From Bradyrhizobium sp. Ec3.3 (GTDB taxonomy: Bacteria; Pseudomonadota; Alphaproteobacteria; Rhizobiales; Xanthobacteraceae), in contig NZ_KI421478.1 of NCBI RefSeq assembly GCF_000472925.1, positions 40,136-104,135 on the forward strand: 64,000 nucleotides of DNA, read 5' to 3'. The notes under the pieces are model-generated. The model worked only from the letters and a program-made list of their open reading frames with translations, had not been told where the DNA came from and made no database searches. Below are positions 26,391-34,171 of this stretch, piece after piece. The translations under genes and the position numbers were made by a program. Position 1 is the stretch's first letter. Each line of letters starts with the position of its first letter.

Positions 26391-27838
26391 GATGCGGGCT
26401 CCAGGGATTTGTCGGCCACGCTCTTTACGACATGCGCGATCAGCTCGGTGGCGACCTGTTCCTTGGTCATCACCGGCCAGGAATCAACCGCAATCTCGCC
26501 GTCCTCCCCACCGCTTTTGCGGCTGAGCAGATGCACGGTGTTGCGGTCGCCGCCCATCACGCCAGTTGCCGGCGAGACGTCGTTGGCAACGATCCAGTCG
26601 CAGCCCTTGCGCGCGAGCTTGGCCTTGGCGTTGTCGATGAGATGCTCGGTTTCGGCGGCAAAGCCGATCACCAGCGGCGGACGCTTGTCGCTGAGTTTCG
26701 AGATCGTGGCGAGGATGTCGGGGTTTTCGACGAGTTGAAGCGGCGGCATGCCGGCCGACGTCTTCTTCAGCTTCTGCTCGCCCTCATTGGCGACCCGCCA
26801 GTCGGCAACCGCTGCGGCGAAGATGGCGATATCGACCGGAAGCGAGGCCTGCACATGCTCCAGCATCTGCCGGGCTGATTCCACGTGCTTGACCGTGACG
26901 CCGTCGGGATCGTTGAGGTCGACCGGGCCGCTCACCAGGATCACCTCGGCGCCTGCGGCCTGCGCGGCGGCGGCAATGGCAAAGCCCTGCTTGCCGGAGG
27001 AGCGGTTGGCAATGTAGCGCACCGGATCGATCGGCTCGTGGGTTGGCCCCGCGGTGATCAGCACGCGCTTGCCCGCGAGCGGCCGCGGCACCGGCGGCCG
27101 CAGCAGGCGCTCGGCGGCGACGGCGATCTCGATGGCCTCGGACATCCGGCCGACGCCGGCCTCGCCCGCTTCCGCCATCTCGCCGGCGTTGGGGCCGATC
27201 ATCACCACGCCGTCGCGCTGGAGTTGCGCCACGTTGCGGCGTGTCGCGGCGTTATTCCACATCAGCGGATTCATCGCCGGGGCCAGCAGGATTTTTCGGT
27301 TGGTGGCGAGCAGGATGGCGCTGGCGAGATCGTCGGCATGACCGCATGCCATCTTGGCCATCAGATCGGCGGTTGCCGGCGCCACCACGATCAGGTCGCA
27401 GTCGCGCGCGAGGCGAATGTGGCCGGCGTCGAACTCGCTCTGGGGATCGAACAGGTCGGTATAGACACGCTCATGGGAGAGCGCGCTTGCCGCCAGTGGC
27501 GTGACGAATTGCTGCGCGGCCTTCGTCAGCACGCAGCGGACGTCGACGCGTCGCTCCTTCAGCCGGCGGATCAGGTCGAGCGATTTGTAGGCTGCGATCC
27601 CGCCGCCGATGATCAGGGTGACGCTGGCCTCGGCCACGGCGCCGGTGCGCGGGGATGGGGGAGCGGGAGACGCCGCGGGCGGCGCCGCGAACGGCGTCAG
27701 CGGCTCCTCGCGGCCCTCGATCAGCTCCCGCAGGATGACCCGGACCTCTTCCTCGACCGACCTGCGGTTCTTGGCCGAGCGCAGGCGCAAATAGGTTTTG
27801 ACGCCTTCGTCGAGCTTGCGGATGGTCAGGCTGGCCAT
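26387..27838 (-). CDS. coaBC: FitA-like RHH domain fused to CoaBC (phosphopantothenoylcysteine decarboxylase / phosphopantothenate-cysteine ligase)
   Basis: Makes 4'-phosphopantetheine in CoA synthesis: CoaB joins phosphopantothenate to cysteine with CTP and CoaC decarboxylates the product with FMN. The 483 residues exceed the usual 400 or so. Residues 1-42 (MASLTIRKLDEGVK, then RSVEEEVRVILREL) are a ribbon-helix-helix domain of the FitA antitoxin type. A Pro/Ala linker (43-70) leads to CoaC (71-245; GGGIAAYK, His140 in AGHIRLA, PAMN) and CoaB (255-483; TAGPTHEPIDPVRYI, NRSSGKQG). The Cys usual near GxGRM is missing (GEMAEAGEAGVGRM, 219-232). The ATG has GGAGG five bases ahead (27844-27848). 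An internal GTG at codon 68 could give a normal-length form but has no Shine-Dalgarno. Confidence 0.93.
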   Translation of the reverse strand: MASLTIRKLDEGVKTYLRLRSAKNRRSVEEEVRVILRELIEGREEPLTPFAAPPAASPAPPSPRTGAVAEASVTLIIGGGIAAYKSLDLIRRLKERRVDVRCVLTKAAQQFVTPLAASALSHERVYTDLFDPQSEFDAGHIRLARDCDLIVVAPATADLMAKMACGHADDLASAILLATNRKILLAPAMNPLMWNNAATRRNVAQLQRDGVVMIGPNAGEMAEAGEAGVGRMSEAIEIAVAAERLLRPPVPRPLAGKRVLITAGPTHEPIDPVRYIANRSSGKQGFAIAAAAQAAGAEVILVSGPVDLNDPDGVTVKHVESARQMLEHVQASLPVDIAIFAAAVADWRVANEGEQKLKKTSAGMPPLQLVENPDILATISKLSDKRPPLVIGFAAETEHLIDNAKAKLARKGCDWIVANDVSPATGVMGGDRNTVHLLSRKSGGEDGEIAVDSWPVMTKEQVATELIAHVVKSVADKSLEPAS

Positions 27839-27861
27839 GACGCCCTCCAGCAGGGAATGAT

Positions 27862-27892
27862 GGCAATGCTATCACATCATGAATGCATTGCA
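27862..27892. promoter_or_regulatory. Near-palindromic candidate operator ahead of the RHH-CoaBC gene
   Basis: Arms 27862-27874 and 27880-27892 match as an inverted repeat at 10 of 13 positions around the spacer CATCA. An uninterrupted seven-base core GCAATGC/GCATTGC is present (27863-27869, 27885-27891), spaced 22 bases centre to centre, about two helical turns. The site lies between the ubiB stop and the coaBC Shine-Dalgarno. It is a plausible self-operator for the RHH domain; a weak promoter (TTGATT, 18 bases, GATAGC) overlaps it on the minus strand. Confidence 0.5.
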
Positions 27893-27893
27893 A

Positions 27894-29468
27894 TCAATTC
27901 CCTCGGATGGCGAGGAGGATTCCGACCAGGGCGAGGGCAATGACCCAAAGGCCAATCGTCTGCCACCGAGCTTTGCGGCCCTCCGCGCGGGCCATTTCCT
28001 CGATCGTGTCCGACGACAGCATGTGGCCTTCGCGGGTCATGGTTTCCAGCTGCTCGAGCACTGTCACGGCGCGGCTCGCGATTGCAGGCAGTCCCGCCAG
28101 CACCCGGCCGAGCTCGCCGGCGCCGGAAATCGCGCCCTGGATGCGGCCGACCGGGCCGAGATTTTGCGCGATCCACTCGCGCACCACGGGATCGGCGGTT
28201 TTCCAGATGTCGAGCTTGGGATCGAAGCCGCGCGCGACGCCCTCGACCACCACCATGGTCTTTTGCAGCAGGATCAGCTCGGGTCTGGTCTGCATGTCGA
28301 ACAGGCCGGTGACCTCGAGCAAAAGCGTCAACAGCTTCGCCATCGAGATTTCTTCGGCGGTGCGGTTGTGGATCGGCTCGCCGATGGCGCGGATCGCCTG
28401 TGCAAAGTTCTCGACCGAATGGTGCGAGGGCACGTAGCCCGCCTCGAAATGCACCTCCGCCACGCGGCGATAGTCGCGGGTGATGAAGCCGAGCAGGATT
28501 TCGGCGAGGAAGCGCCGCTCCTTCAGGCCGAGCCGGCCCATGATGCCGAAATCGACCGCGACGAGATGTCCCGCATCGTCCAGGAACATATTTCCCGGAT
28601 GCATGTCGGCATGAAAAAAGCCGTCGCGCAGCGCGTGGCGCAGAAAGCTCTGGATGACCTTGCGGCCGAGGTCGGGCAGGTCGACATGGGCCCCCTGCAG
28701 GCGCACGTGGTCGTTCAGCGCGATGCCGTCGATCCACTCCATCGTCAGCACGTTGTGCGTGGTGCGATCCCAATCGACCGTGGGCACACGGAAATCCGGA
28801 TCGCCCTGCGTGTTCTCCGCCATCTCCGACAGCGCGGCCGCTTCCAGCCGCAGGTCCATCTCCATCGCGACCGAGCGCGACATGGTGTTGATGACCTCGA
28901 CGAGGCGCAGGCGGCGTGCTTCCGCCGAATAGGTCTCAGCCTTGTGTGCGACGAAGAAGAAATCGGAGAGGTCGCGTCGGAAGCGCGCGGCGACGTTGGG
29001 TCGCAGCACCTTGATCGCGACCGCCTTGCGCACGCCGTCGCGTACCACCTCGCCACGATGCACCTGCGCGATCGAGGCCGCCGCAACGGGCGGGCCGAAG
29101 CTCGCGAACACCTCCGTCAGAGGACGCTCCAGCGATGTCGCGATCGCGGCTTCCGCCTCGGCTTGCGAAAACGGCGGCAGGCGATCCTGGAGGCTTTCAA
29201 GGTCGCGCGCCATGACGACGCCGACGACGTCCGGGCGTGTTGCCAGGAACTGGCCGAGCTTGAGATAGGCCGGGCCCATCCGGGTCAGCGCGCGCGACAG
29301 TCGCGGTCCGTGCTTTGGGCCGCGCCGTTCGACGAGGCGGGCAAGCTTCAGGGCGAGTTGTCCAGGCGGCGGCACCAGGCTCGGATCGACGGCGCCGAAC
29401 ACGCCCTCGCGCGCAAACACGATCGCGGCGCGGGCAAGACGCGCAATGTGGGTAATGGCAGAGATCAC
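27894..29468 (-). CDS. ubiB: UbiB/ADCK-family atypical kinase for ubiquinone synthesis
   Basis: A membrane-associated ATPase/atypical kinase needed for ubiquinone synthesis. The 524 residues include the family KxGQ motif in AYLKLGQFLATRPDVV (about 67-82), the Ala-rich nucleotide loop AAASIAQVHRG, the VAIKVLRP lysine, the catalytic HADMHPGNMF, and VAVDFGIMGRL in place of DFG. A C-terminal transmembrane helix (about 500-520, LWVIALALVGILLA) anchors it. The start is GTG at 29468, overlapping ubiE (GTGA). Confidence 0.94.
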   Translation of the reverse strand: MISAITHIARLARAAIVFAREGVFGAVDPSLVPPPGQLALKLARLVERRGPKHGPRLSRALTRMGPAYLKLGQFLATRPDVVGVVMARDLESLQDRLPPFSQAEAEAAIATSLERPLTEVFASFGPPVAAASIAQVHRGEVVRDGVRKAVAIKVLRPNVAARFRRDLSDFFFVAHKAETYSAEARRLRLVEVINTMSRSVAMEMDLRLEAAALSEMAENTQGDPDFRVPTVDWDRTTHNVLTMEWIDGIALNDHVRLQGAHVDLPDLGRKVIQSFLRHALRDGFFHADMHPGNMFLDDAGHLVAVDFGIMGRLGLKERRFLAEILLGFITRDYRRVAEVHFEAGYVPSHHSVENFAQAIRAIGEPIHNRTAEEISMAKLLTLLLEVTGLFDMQTRPELILLQKTMVVVEGVARGFDPKLDIWKTADPVVREWIAQNLGPVGRIQGAISGAGELGRVLAGLPAIASRAVTVLEQLETMTREGHMLSSDTIEEMARAEGRKARWQTIGLWVIALALVGILLAIRGN

Positions 29469-30226
29469 AAACGCCAGCCTGAATGCAATGCGACGATGCC
29501 GCCGGACAGGGTCTGCCAGCTCACGCGGGAGAAGCCGGCCGCGCGGATCATGTCGGCGAAGGCGTTCGGCTTGGGGAATTTGCGGATGGACTCGACGAGA
29601 TACTGATACGATTCGGCATCGCCCGTGACCATGCGGCCAAGCGGCGGAATCACCTTGAACGAGAACAGGTCATAGAGACGATCGAGCCCGGGCATCTCGA
29701 CCGTGGAGAACTCCAGGCACAGGAAGCGGCTGCCGGGCTTCAGCACCCGATAGGCCTCGCCAAGTGCGAGATCGATCCGCGGCACGTTGCGGATTCCGAA
29801 AGCGATCGTATATGCGTCGAAGCTGCGATCGGCAAAGGCGAGCGCTTCGGCATTGCCCTCGACGAAATCGACCTGGGTGTCGAGATGCCGCTTCTCGGCG
29901 CGCTCGCGTCCCACGGCCAGCATGTTGGCGTTGATGTCGCAGACCGTGGCATGAAAGCCGGAGCCTGCCGCCTTGGCGGCACGGAAGGAAATATCGCCGG
30001 TGCCGCCGGCGACGTCGAGCAGCGCGAACGGCCGGTCACTCCGCGGCGGATCGAGCGCGTTGATCATGATGTCCTTCCAGACCCGGTGCAGGCCCCCGGA
30101 CATCAGGTCGTTCATCAGGTCATAGCGCGAGGCGACGCTGTGAAACACATCGTTCACCAGCGTCTGCTTGTCGCTCAGGGGGACGTCCCTGAAGCCAAAA
30201 TGCGTGGTTTCGCCCGGCCGATCCAT
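29465..30226 (-). CDS. ubiE: Ubiquinone/menaquinone C-methyltransferase
   Basis: A SAM-dependent methyltransferase that acts on the benzoquinol ring in ubiquinone synthesis. The 253 residues show the SAM-binding LLDVAGGTGDISFRA (about 69-83), the acidic turn VCDINANML, NAEALAFADRSFDAYTIAFGIRNV, and YRVLKPGSRFLCLEFS, with the family signature YDLMNDLMSGGLHRVWK near the N-terminus. It is first in ubiE-ubiB-coaBC-dut and divergent from mutM with an 81-base gap. Confidence 0.96.
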   Translation of the reverse strand: MDRPGETTHFGFRDVPLSDKQTLVNDVFHSVASRYDLMNDLMSGGLHRVWKDIMINALDPPRSDRPFALLDVAGGTGDISFRAAKAAGSGFHATVCDINANMLAVGRERAEKRHLDTQVDFVEGNAEALAFADRSFDAYTIAFGIRNVPRIDLALGEAYRVLKPGSRFLCLEFSTVEMPGLDRLYDLFSFKVIPPLGRMVTGDAESYQYLVESIRKFPKPNAFADMIRAAGFSRVSWQTLSGGIVALHSGWRL

Positions 30227-30307
30227 TACTCTACTCCACGAGGCGGACCATAGCGCGGCCGCCGCAATGGCGCTATCACACCGCCCTCATAAGGTGAATG
30301 CCTGACC

Positions 30308-31189
30308 ATGCCTGAATTGCCCGAAGTCGAGACCGTCCGCCGCGGCCTCCAGCCCGTCATGGAAGGCGCCAAAATCGTCAAGGCAGAGGCCCGCAGGGCC
30401 GATTTGCGCTTTCCCTTTCAGCCGGACTTCGTGGCACGGCTCCAGGGCCAGGTGGTCACCGGGCTCGGCAGGCGCGCAAAATATCTCATGGCCGATCTCG
30501 CCTCCGGCGACGTGCTGTTGATGCATCTCGGCATGTCCGGCTCATTCCGCGTGATCAAGCCCAATGATGAAAAGTCGCCGGGAGAATTTCACTATCCCAG
30601 GGGCAAGGACTCCTCGCACGACCACGTGCTGTTTCGCATGTCCTCGGGCGCCGACATCGTGTTCAACGATCCGCGCCGCTTCGGTTACATGAAAGTGATC
30701 GCGCGCAACGCGCTCGAGGACGAGCCGCTGTTGCGCGGGCTCGGCCCCGAGCCGCTCGGCAACGAATTCGACGCCGCGATGCTGGCGCAGTCCTGCGCCG
30801 GCAAGAAGACCAGCCTGAAGGCCGCGCTGCTCGACCAGCGTGTGGTGGCGGGGCTTGGCAACATCTATGTCTGCGAGGCGCTGCATCGCTCGCATCTGTC
30901 GCCGCGCCGGATCGCCGCCACGCTTGCCACGCGAAAGGAGGAGCCGACCGATCATGCCAAGCGGCTGGTCGGCGCGATCCATGCCGTGCTCAACGACGCC
31001 ATCAAGGCGGGCGGCTCGAGCCTGCGCGATCATCGCCAGACCACCGGCGAGCTCGGCTACTTCCAGCATTCGTTCAAGGTCTATGATCGCGAAGGCGAGC
31101 CCTGCAAGACGCCGGGCTGCGGCGGCATCGTGAAGCGCTTCACCCAGAACGGACGATCGACGTTCTGGTGCCCGAAATGTCAGAAGTGA
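30308..31189 (+). CDS. mutM: Formamidopyrimidine-DNA glycosylase (Fpg)
   Basis: A bifunctional glycosylase/AP lyase that removes 8-oxoguanine and formamidopyrimidines. The 293 residues begin MPELPEVETVRRGL, so Pro2 is the catalytic nucleophile and Glu3 the acid. HLGMSGSFR is present (about 78-86), as are the helix-two-turns-helix segment GLGNIYVCEAL and a C-terminal zinc finger with C-x4-C (CKTPGC) and C-x2-C (CPKC). It is divergent from ubiE, a conserved rhizobial arrangement. Confidence 0.96.
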   Translation: MPELPEVETVRRGLQPVMEGAKIVKAEARRADLRFPFQPDFVARLQGQVVTGLGRRAKYLMADLASGDVLLMHLGMSGSFRVIKPNDEKSPGEFHYPRGKDSSHDHVLFRMSSGADIVFNDPRRFGYMKVIARNALEDEPLLRGLGPEPLGNEFDAAMLAQSCAGKKTSLKAALLDQRVVAGLGNIYVCEALHRSHLSPRRIAATLATRKEEPTDHAKRLVGAIHAVLNDAIKAGGSSLRDHRQTTGELGYFQHSFKVYDREGEPCKTPGCGGIVKRFTQNGRSTFWCPKCQK

Positions 31190-31250
31190 GGATCAAGCTC
31201 GCGGCCGAGAAAGCCGTGAGTCTCTGCGCGGCTGACGAACCCACCACGAG

Positions 31251-31400
31251 CGTCATTGCGAGCGCAGCGAAGCAATCCAGACTGTCACCGCGGAAAGATT
31301 CTGGATTGCTTCGCTGCGCTCGCAATGACGGGGCGGATGAAGCCTTCGAATGGCGAAGCGAAGCAATCCGGCCGGGCTGGTGGGCGGATTGCTTCGCAGC
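31251..31400. repeat. Perfect 30-base inverted repeat plus a third half copy
   Basis: 31251-31280 (CGTCATTGCGAGCGCAGCGA and onward to CCAG) and 31301-31330 are exact reverse complements, with a 20-base loop. A partial third copy (GCGAAGCAATCCGG and its inverted partner GGATTGCTTCGC) follows at about 31357-31398. This motif is frequent in Bradyrhizobium intergenic DNA. It fills the gap between mutM and the convergent ParA-like gene. I see no gene in this gap. Confidence 0.88.
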
Positions 31401-31459
31401 TTGGGCGCCCTGCTACCGGAAAACGGGGAGCCCGGCTGTCGTCTGAGCGATCGCCCCGC

Positions 31460-32203
31460 TCAGGACGCCAGTGTAGCTGTGTCCTTCGACGTGATCTCTG
31501 CGGCGGCGTGCAACATTCCGTTGGCGGCCGAGATGACCTGATCGATCAGCAGATTGGTCGTCGTCGCGAGGTTGAGCCGGGTCTCGATCCAATCCCAGAG
31601 CCCGCGGATCTCGGCGGCCGACTTGCTGCCGGGCGCGAATTCGCTGACGGCAAGGCCGGCGGCGAGCGAATCCTGGTGATCGTTGCGCATTACGATCATC
31701 GGGCGCGCGAGCACGTCGGCGAGCTCGAGCGCGGCTTCCTCGCCGAGCGTATTGGCCGCATTGTCGATGCGCTGGCCGCGGATCGGTGTCTGGTTCAGCA
31801 CGAAGCCGAAGGGCCGTTTCCAGGCGCGGGCGACGCTGAGCGTCGAGGCGGTAGCCTCGATGTCAGCGACCGTGGGCCGGGCCGGGATCAGGCACAGGTC
31901 GGAATGGCGAATTGCAGCGGTGGTCGCGGCGCTGAGGCCGGCCGCGGTGTCGACGATCGCGAGCTGCAGGCCGCTCGCCGCCAGCATCTTCAAACGTGGC
32001 TCGATGTTGGAGGCCTGGTAGATCGGTTCGACCACGGGATCAGCCGTGGTGCGGCGGCGCTGCCAGTTCGACAGCGTGCCCTGCGGGTCGGTCTCGATCA
32101 GGCGAACGCTGAATCCGGCCTGCCGGGCGGCCAGCGCGAGGCCGATGGCGAGGGTGCTCTTGCCACTGCCACCCTTTTGGGTGGCCAGTACGATAGTATG
32201 CAT
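31460..32203 (-). CDS. Orphan ParA-like ATPase
   Basis: A 247-residue deviant-Walker ATPase. QKGGSGKSTLAIGLA (8-22) holds the deviant P-loop (KGGxGKS/T), ETDPQGTLSNWQRRR is the A' region, and LAIVDTAAG is Walker B. There is no ParB-like gene or DNA-binding domain nearby, and its length fits small ParA/MinD-type positioning proteins rather than replicon ParA. The ATG at 32203 is chosen because MHTIVLATQKGG begins the fold at once. The target is unknown. Confidence 0.8.
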   Translation of the reverse strand: MHTIVLATQKGGSGKSTLAIGLALAARQAGFSVRLIETDPQGTLSNWQRRRTTADPVVEPIYQASNIEPRLKMLAASGLQLAIVDTAAGLSAATTAAIRHSDLCLIPARPTVADIEATASTLSVARAWKRPFGFVLNQTPIRGQRIDNAANTLGEEAALELADVLARPMIVMRNDHQDSLAAGLAVSEFAPGSKSAAEIRGLWDWIETRLNLATTTNLLIDQVISAANGMLHAAAEITSKDTATLAS

Positions 32204-32574
32204 AGATGTTGAATCCTCTGGAATGCTTGGGTCTCGGGTAACGCCACGCGAACGTGCATCGATGGTGATGCTGAGCTCTTCTCGCTCAGGACGTGCCCGG
32301 CCCGATCCAAAGGGGATCGCGGATGTCCGAATCAACGGTACGATGATGGCGGAATCTGGGATTGCGGCGAATCCGTAGCAATACTGAATCAGTAGTCGTA
32401 CGTACCGCTCGTGCGCCGGAAGCAGCGCAGCGCGCCAGCGGTGCGCTGCTGAGCCGGGGCCCAGAAACTGCGCGCTGAGTATTTGGGTTGCATGGGTCCC
32501 GGCTCGGAGGCGCGGCATTTCATGCCGCGCCTCGTCCGGGACACGAGAGAAGAAGCGTGGCCGTCGCCTGATCG
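32204..32574. other. Intergenic region between the ParA-like gene and the trypsin-like gene
   Basis: This 371-base gap holds the ParA-like gene's promoter region (32204-32400) and the palindromic repeat at 32407-32549. I see no convincing gene. Confidence 0.55.
32407..32549. repeat. CGTGTCCCGG-family palindromic repeat (third copy)
   Basis: Outer ends GCTCGTGCGCCGG and TCCGGGACACGAG are inverted. Internally GCTGAGCCGGGGCCCA and TGGGTCCCGGCTCGG form a second inverted pair. The structure parallels 20157-20300. It lies 25 bases after the minus-strand stop of the trypsin-like gene. Confidence 0.75.
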
Positions 32575-33933
32575 TTACTTCCGCACGCAGATGACGCGCA
32601 CGACGGCCGCTTTTGCATCCGTCGAGCTGCCATTGCCGGTTACATCGTTCGCCTTCAGGAAATCGCGCACGGCATCGGCAGGCACCATCACGGCCTGCGC
32701 GGCAGGCGCCGCGTTGGCGGGGCCGGCGACGACCAACGGTTTCAGCAGTGCGATGCCGGCGAACTTGCCGTCACCATCGATCGCGGCGGCGCCGGAAAAT
32801 CCGACCGCCGGCGCCGGCGAGAGCGCTGCATCGCCGCCGGTGACGGGCGCCAGCGCAGTCTTGAGGCTCGAGACCGCGGCGCTGCCGCCTTGATTCTGCG
32901 GATCGGCGATGCCGATGACATCGACGGCCGCTTTGGCCGCCCCGCTCGCCAAGTTCAGCGGCTTCAATCCGCGCGCTCCGTAGATATGCAGCAGCGCGAG
33001 ATCGTGCTCCTTGTCCTCCGCAAGCCGGTCGGCATTGCCATAGCCCCCGATGGTGATGGCAAGGCACCCGTCGGTCACGAGACGGTCGGTGACGATCGCG
33101 CCGTCGTCGGTAACGACGATGCCGGTGCCATATTCGACGGTTTTCCGCGGTGGCGGTCCCGCCTGCGGCATCGAGGGAAACGCGTTGAAGGCGCTCGACA
33201 TCGCGATCACGACCGGCTCGACGGTGTTTTCCATGGCCTGGTCGTAGAGGATCGTCATGATCCGCACCTCGTCACCCCTGAAGGTGCCGCGCACGTAAAA
33301 CTTCTTCAGGCCCTGCAATCCCGACAGCACGAAGAAGTCGGGCTTCACCACCGTGTAATCGACCTTGCGCCCGGCGGGGTCCTTCTTCTCGACTTCCGCG
33401 AGCTTTGCGGTGGTCGGGTTCGCCTCCTTGCGGCGGCTGAGCAGCACCTGCACCGTGCCGGTCGGCGAGGTCCATTTCGAGCCGTTGGCGTCGGTCGCCT
33501 GCTGCGGCACGAGCTTGCCGGGGATGCCGAGCCGCGCGCCGCTGGTAGGCTCCATCACGATCTTCCAGCCGACGCTCTCCTGCTTCTTGCGCGCCGTCTC
33601 GGTGAGTGCGGCCCGCTCCTGCGGGTTCAGCACACCGGTCGGCTTGCCGCCGTTCGCTTTCTGGTATTCCTTGATGGCGTTGACCATGCGCTCGCTGACG
33701 TCGCCGGTGATCGCGCCGTTATACTGCCCGACCCAGGCGAGGTCGGATTGCAGCAGAAGGCGCTCCGCCTGCGCCATGGCGTCCGCGGTCTCGGACGGCG
33801 TTTGCAATGCGGGACGGATCGGAACGGTCTGGACCGTCTTCGGCCTGGTGCCGGGAAGCGGCGGCGTCGTCATCTGCGCGTGCGCGCTCGCCGCGGTCAC
33901 CAACACAAATGTTGCCGCGAGCATCGATCTCAT
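32575..33933 (-). CDS. Periplasmic peptidoglycan-binding / trypsin-fold protein, probably catalytically dead
   Basis: An exported 452-residue protein. A signal peptide spans 1-19 (MRSMLAATFVLVTAASAHA). A peptidoglycan-binding_1-like helical domain follows (about 50-115; LLLQSDLAWVGQYNGAITG, NAIKEYQKANGG), then a middle region of unknown fold, then a trypsin-like domain from about 265. There GTGIVVTDDGAIVTDRLVTDGC aligns with the G(S/T)GF...LTNAHVV core, but the His position is Leu285. Asp311 (EHDLALLHI) and a candidate Ser380 (GFSGAAA) are present. A chaperone or binding role is more likely than proteolysis. The ATG at 33933 gives the signal peptide; an upstream frame does not. Confidence 0.75.
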   Translation of the reverse strand: MRSMLAATFVLVTAASAHAQMTTPPLPGTRPKTVQTVPIRPALQTPSETADAMAQAERLLLQSDLAWVGQYNGAITGDVSERMVNAIKEYQKANGGKPTGVLNPQERAALTETARKKQESVGWKIVMEPTSGARLGIPGKLVPQQATDANGSKWTSPTGTVQVLLSRRKEANPTTAKLAEVEKKDPAGRKVDYTVVKPDFFVLSGLQGLKKFYVRGTFRGDEVRIMTILYDQAMENTVEPVVIAMSSAFNAFPSMPQAGPPPRKTVEYGTGIVVTDDGAIVTDRLVTDGCLAITIGGYGNADRLAEDKEHDLALLHIYGARGLKPLNLASGAAKAAVDVIGIADPQNQGGSAAVSSLKTALAPVTGGDAALSPAPAVGFSGAAAIDGDGKFAGIALLKPLVVAGPANAAPAAQAVMVPADAVRDFLKANDVTGNGSSTDAKAAVVRVICVRK

Positions 33934-34047
33934 GACAAATCCAACCCGGCCATTGAACGTGGGCTCATTGAAGCACATCTCGTTGGTCGCAAACAATCTC
34001 GGGGTGGTTCAGGCCTGCGATAGAGGGCGCGAAGCCATGTTCTCATG

Positions 34048-34153
34048 TCCTCATCCTGAGGAGCGACCTCAAGGCCGCGTCTCGAAGGATGGCCCCGGGT
34101 GACATGCGGGCCTTCAGGGTCGAGACGCGCGTTCCGCGCTCCTCACCATGAGG
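34048..34153. repeat. CTCATCCTGAGGAGC-type palindromic repeat
   Basis: CCTCATCCTGAGGAGCG (34050 onward) and CGCTCCTCACCATGAGG (ending 34153) form the outer inverted arms, with GCGTCTCGAAGGATGG and GTCGAGACGCGCG inside. This is another family of Bradyrhizobium palindromes. It ends just 18 bases before the moeB start and could form a hairpin in that leader. Confidence 0.75.
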
Positions 34154-34171
34154 GTCAAGAGAGGAACGACG

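Noticed and set aside
26387..27637. Short CoaBC starting at the internal GTG (codon 68)
   Set aside because: No Shine-Dalgarno precedes it, while the ATG at 27838 has GGAGG at the right distance. It stays as the main alternative to test.
26300..30300. A PIN-type toxin partner for the FitA-like domain
   Set aside because: No PIN-domain frame exists around coaBC; the RHH domain is only found fused to the enzyme here.
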